Shown piece by piece: positions 63,512 to 64,000 of a DNA stretch of 64,000 bases. The translations under genes were made by a program, and so were the position numbers. The stretch covers positions 3,486,001-3,550,000 of the forward strand of contig NZ_LR743509.1 of assembly GCF_902712875.1 (NCBI RefSeq). The letters are read 5' to 3'. Position 1 is the stretch's first letter. Every line of letters starts with the position of its first letter. The stretch is from Hyphomicrobium sp. ghe19 (lineage in GTDB: Bacteria > Pseudomonadota > Alphaproteobacteria > Rhizobiales > Hyphomicrobiaceae). A model generated the notes under the pieces. It made no database searches. It worked only from the letters and a program-made list of their open reading frames with translations, and was not told where the DNA came from.

Positions 63512-63904
63512 TCAGACGAAGCGAGGGGGGCCTCGGTTGAAGATTTGCTCCGGACGATGATCGGCCACGAGTTCGGCACACGTGCTGCCGATTTGAATGT
63601 GGCCAAGTGCGACCGGCGCTACGTGCAGCGATGGCTCGCTTGCCATACCGATGTCGAGGCTGGCTAAGCCGGAGCAGATTGGGCAGCTTTTCTGGGATTC
63701 CGGTTTCTCTCCCGGCGTGCCCACGTCTGCGAAGTATTTGAGACTGCCTTTATGGCAGATGACGATGTCTCCGCCGCTCTGTTCAAGCTGTGTCACGGCG
63801 ACAGATGTAATGTGGACAGTCAAAACCCAGGCATTGAGAATCGCGCCCAGAACCGCAAGGGCGCTTACAAGCTGCCTAAACCGACGGGCCCTGGCTATCT
63901 TCAT
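63512..63904 (-). CDS. DUF2946-like exported protein with CxxC
   Basis: A 130-aa protein with an N-terminal hydrophobic helix (LVSALAVLGAILNAWVLTVH) and a cytosine-poor metal-like motif CPICSGLASLD at about residue 77, plus DIVICHKGSLK. The layout fits DUF2946 proteins seen in copper clusters. The ATG at 63904 is chosen because it precedes the hydrophobic segment. It is the first seen gene of the copper operon; the true upstream limit may lie beyond the window. Confidence 0.6.
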   Translation of the reverse strand: MKIARARRFRQLVSALAVLGAILNAWVLTVHITSVAVTQLEQSGGDIVICHKGSLKYFADVGTPGEKPESQKSCPICSGLASLDIGMASEPSLHVAPVALGHIQIGSTCAELVADHRPEQIFNRGPPRFV

Positions 63905-64000
63905 GGCTGCCACTAGCAGCACTTCCGGGAGGGCGGAGCAATACCCCGGAGGATACAGGGTCGCAAAATTCGGAGAATAGGCAGTAGGCGTCAACAACGT

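Overview
The window looks like chromosomal DNA of a GC-rich alphaproteobacterium of the Hyphomicrobiales (Rhizobiales), most likely a Hyphomicrobium-like methylotroph. The reasons are two serine-cycle enzymes (serine-glyoxylate aminotransferase and hydroxypyruvate reductase), two intracellular polyhydroxybutyrate depolymerases, a circularly permuted two-piece tmRNA of the alphaproteobacterial type next to sspB, and family content typical of that order (DUF1236, DUF4169, GYD, SRPBCC/ArsR operons, cspA-infA). The genus is inferred, not proven.

Layout. 1-9.4 kb: PHB depolymerase, a secreted DUF1236 protein, a catalase-like peroxidase, an ArsR-SRPBCC-SRPBCC operon with a palindrome at its start, two short coiled-coil DUF465 proteins, and an Exo-ligase repair pair whose ligase is split by a palindromic repeat. 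9.3-13.3 kb: serine-cycle sgaA and hprA flanking an amidase. 14-18.4 kb: a Wzz/BY-kinase-like protein with degenerate nucleotide motifs, then a secreted protein-ExbB-ExbD-TonB operon. 18.6-23.1 kb: histidine kinase, HerA-like ATPase, mannose-1-P guanylyltransferase. 23.2-31.9 kb: minus-strand housekeeping genes: psd-pssA, hflK-hflC-DUF2065-degP, folA, thyA and a CPBP protease. 32.2-33.3 kb: ssrA and sspB, which act together in tagging and ClpXP delivery. 33.4-49.9 kb: mixed genes including fumC, cspA, infA, an NTP/NDP-exchanger-like transporter, the second PHB depolymerase and polA.

50.1-64 kb is an accessory region. It starts at a tRNA-Arg(CCG) whose sequence contains the end of a serine recombinase gene. 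It then carries a frameshifted IS1182-type transposase, a scrap of an ABC permease, a complete sitABCD-type manganese transporter with two identical-architecture palindromes upstream, a His-rich two-repeat metal-binding protein broken by an in-frame stop, a scrambled tyrosine integrase sitting against a 5'-truncated PepSY membrane protein, and a copper cluster (DUF2946, outer-membrane protein, CopC, CopD, PCuAC). The common theme is metal handling plus recombination scars.

No CRISPR array, rRNA or complete prophage was seen. The strongest unusual signals are the split ligase, the stop-interrupted His-rich protein, the paired TGCAA-N11-TTGCA sites before sitA, the zinc-ribbon-less recombinase at the tRNA, and the pseudo-BY-kinase.
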